A DNA stretch of 50,683 nucleotides from Oscillospiraceae bacterium (lineage in GTDB: Bacteria; Bacillota; Clostridia; Oscillospirales; Ruminococcaceae). Within the stretch, counting starts at the first letter, position 1, and each line of letters begins with the position of its first letter. The notes beneath the pieces were generated by a model, which saw nothing but the letters and a program-made list of their open reading frames with translations, did no database searches and was not told the DNA's origin. Positions 48,936 through 50,683 of this stretch are shown piece by piece. Position numbers and translations under genes: made by a program. The stretch covers positions 1 through 50,683 of the forward strand of contig JAEEIA010000073.1 of assembly GCA_016281125.1 (NCBI GenBank), written 5' to 3'.

Positions 48936-50683
48936 ATGAAACCAAACAAACACGCAGTTTTTGTGGCGGCGTTTCTGCTGCTTGCATCAGCGGCACCTTT
49001 TGTACCGAATGCTGCGGGGATCTGTCCGGCGATCACAGCCGCCGCAGAAGAAACGCCGCAGATCACAGAGAGCGGCAAGCTGAGTGATACGGTAAGCTGG
49101 CAGCTTGACTCTGCCGGAACGATCACTGTAACCGGTTACGGCGATATGTCGGATGTCACCGGTAATCTCAGTTCGTACAGCAGAAAGATCAAAAAAGCAA
49201 TTATCTGCAATACAGACAGTGAGCACACTCTCACAGCAATCAGCGCATCGCTCTTTTCAGGCTGCAATGCACTGACCGAAGTCACTCTTCCGGACACTGT
49301 AACCACGATCGGCAATCAGGCATTTTACAAGTGCTCCGGCCTGGTAACATGCAATTTTCCGGCTGAACTAATGCAGATTGACGAGTATGCATTCTATAAT
49401 ACCGCACTGACAGAAATTACCCTGCCGGGCTGTGTACTCAGCCCAAATGCTTTCAGCCGCTGTACGTCGCTGACAACACTCACAATCAAGGATGACACGG
49501 AAATTATTCCTCTGGATTGTTTCAGCCATTGTACTGCACTGGAAAGCGTCCGGCTGCCGGATTCCGTCAAGCGGATCGAAAGCCGCAACTGGGATCACGG
49601 CGCGTTCTATCACTGCCCGAATCTGAAAGATGTTTCAATCGGCAAAGATATTGAATACATTCATTCGGATGCATTTCGTACAGAAGGCAGCGCGCTGGAA
49701 GTCACGTTCCGGGAAGGTGTGACTGCAATTCCGGCAGACGCATTCAACGGACGCGGTGAACTGACAACAGTTGTTTTGCCGAAAACACTGACTTCTGTCG
49801 GAGCAAATGCATTTAAGGACTGTTCAAAACTGAGCACATGCCTGTTCCCGGATTCCATCCAGGAGATCGGCGAAAGCGCATTCTACAATACCGGGCTGAC
49901 AGAGATCACGCTGCCCGGCTGTTCATTCGGCAGTTATGCGTTCAGCCGCAGCAAAGTTCTGAAAACCGTTACGATCAAGAACGGCACGGAGAGCATTCCT
50001 TCGGATTGTTTCAGCCATTGTTCCGCACTGGAAAGCGTCCTGCTGCCGGATTCCGTCAAGCGGATCGAAGGCCGCAACTGGGATCACGGCGCGTTCTATC
50101 ACTGCCCGAATCTGAAAGATGTTTCAATCGGCAAAGATATTGAATACATTCATTCGGATGCATTTCGTACGGAAGGCAGCGCGCTGGAAGTCACATTCCG
50201 GGAAGGTGTGACTGCAATTCCGGCAGATTCATTCAACGGGCGCGGTGAACTGACAACAGTTGTTTTTCCGAAAACGCTGATTTCTGTCGGAGCAAATGCA
50301 TTTAAGGAATGTTCAGAACTGAGCACATGCCTGTTCCCGGATTCCCTCCAGGAGATCGGCGAAAGCGCATTTTACAATACCGGGCTGACAGAGATCACGC
50401 TGCCCGGCTGTTCATTCGGCAGTTATGCGTTCAGCCGCAGCAAGGTTCTGAAAACCGTTACGATCAAGAACGGCACGGAGATCATTCCTTCGGATTGTTT
50501 CAGCCATTGTTCCGCACTGGAAAGCGTCCGGCTGCCGGATTCCGTCAAGCGAATCGAAGGCCGCAACTGGGATCACGGCGCGTTCTATCACTGCCCGAAT
50601 CTGAAAGATGTTTCAATCGGCAAAGATATTGAATACATTCATTCGGATGCATTTCGTACGGAAGGCAGCGCGCTGGAAGTCAC
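48936..50683 (+). CDS. Secreted BspA-like leucine-rich-repeat protein (3' end missing)
   Basis: ATG 48936 with AAAAGGAGGAACT before it; the frame stays open to the right edge (at least 582 residues). Signal peptide ~1-38 (VAAFLLLASAAPFVPNAAG...). A short lead domain has the GTITVTGYGDM motif that commonly precedes BspA repeats, then LRR_5 repeats (LFSGCNALTEVTLPDTVTTIG, and so on). From ~49318 the repeats are organised in larger 163-residue units, each with FYNT(A/G)LTEITLPGC, DCFSHC(T/S)ALESV, RNWDHGAFYHCPNLKDVSIG and FREGVTAIPA. BspA-like proteins are surface proteins involved in binding host or partner surfaces. Anchor or dockerin would be in the missing part. Confidence 0.85.
   Translation, partial: MKPNKHAVFVAAFLLLASAAPFVPNAAGICPAITAAAEETPQITESGKLSDTVSWQLDSAGTITVTGYGDMSDVTGNLSSYSRKIKKAIICNTDSEHTLTAISASLFSGCNALTEVTLPDTVTTIGNQAFYKCSGLVTCNFPAELMQIDEYAFYNTALTEITLPGCVLSPNAFSRCTSLTTLTIKDDTEIIPLDCFSHCTALESVRLPDSVKRIESRNWDHGAFYHCPNLKDVSIGKDIEYIHSDAFRTEGSALEVTFREGVTAIPADAFNGRGELTTVVLPKTLTSVGANAFKDCSKLSTCLFPDSIQEIGESAFYNTGLTEITLPGCSFGSYAFSRSKVLKTVTIKNGTESIPSDCFSHCSALESVLLPDSVKRIEGRNWDHGAFYHCPNLKDVSIGKDIEYIHSDAFRTEGSALEVTFREGVTAIPADSFNGRGELTTVVFPKTLISVGANAFKECSELSTCLFPDSLQEIGESAFYNTGLTEITLPGCSFGSYAFSRSKVLKTVTIKNGTEIIPSDCFSHCSALESVRLPDSVKRIEGRNWDHGAFYHCPNLKDVSIGKDIEYIHSDAFRTEGSALEV
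49318..50683 (+). repeat. 489-base tandem repeats (163 codons)
   Basis: The same points recur at exact 489-base steps, for example TGAATACATTCATTCGGATG at 49652, 50141 and 50630. Unit 1 is about 49318-49806, unit 2 about 49807-50295, and unit 3 starts about 50296 and runs off the window. Units 2 and 3 are almost identical, including silent sites; unit 1 is more diverged in its first third. Confidence 0.9.

Overview
The window looks like chromosome of a cellulosome-building Ruminococcus (Firmicutes, Oscillospiraceae; R. flavefaciens / R. champanellensis type). Six large secreted proteins carry type I dockerins (paired loops such as GDVNADG...D and GDMNADG...D), most promoters are clean sigma-A sites with 17-base spacers, and Bce-type transport, BspA-type leucine-rich repeats and gut-Firmicute transporters are all present. 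The species call is inference; no rRNA or marker gene is in the window.

Layout. 1-9.3 kb: the 3' part of a wall-anchored double-cupredoxin protein, a truncated ybaK relic, a dockerin protein of unknown catalytic type, two small membrane proteins, a dockerin papain-like peptidase and a decayed transposase, with a dispersed noncoding repeat between them. 9.3-18.4 kb: two lipoproteins in an operon (one RsiV-like), a GH16 glucanase with propeller and dockerin, a DUF218 lipoprotein, and a dockerin-LTD-CotH protein. 18.4-22.5 kb: a tight minus-strand operon of zinc-ribbon protein, two paralogous vWA-like proteins and a divergent PurA homologue; I think this is the best candidate for an undescribed system. 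22.6-31.0 kb: EamA exporter, NhaC antiporter, glycerate kinase, a small anchored protein, a 333-residue unknown, a MutS-like ATPase and a duplicated C39-like peptidase protein. 31.3-41.0 kb: dockerin pectate lyase, a 900-residue cytosolic leucine-rich-repeat gene with an in-frame stop, a dual protease (papain-like + dockerin + HExxH metallopeptidase), a membrane protein and a zinc-ribbon/LRR protein. 41.4-48.6 kb: two lipase-like hydrolases, a dockerin relic, and a complete Bce-type module (response regulator, kinase, small membrane protein, ATPase, permease) with a matching operator. 48.9 kb to the end: a secreted BspA-like protein with 489-base tandem repeats, running off the window.

How it works together: the dockerin enzymes (GH16, PL1, CotH, two cysteine peptidases and an unknown) would be assembled on cohesin scaffolds encoded elsewhere, to attack plant wall glucan, pectin and wall protein. 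The wall-anchored and BspA-like proteins are surface proteins. The Bce module senses and relieves cell-envelope antibiotic stress. The central housekeeping block and the vWA/PurA-like operon are cytosolic. No CRISPR array, rRNA, intact tRNA or intact mobile element was seen.
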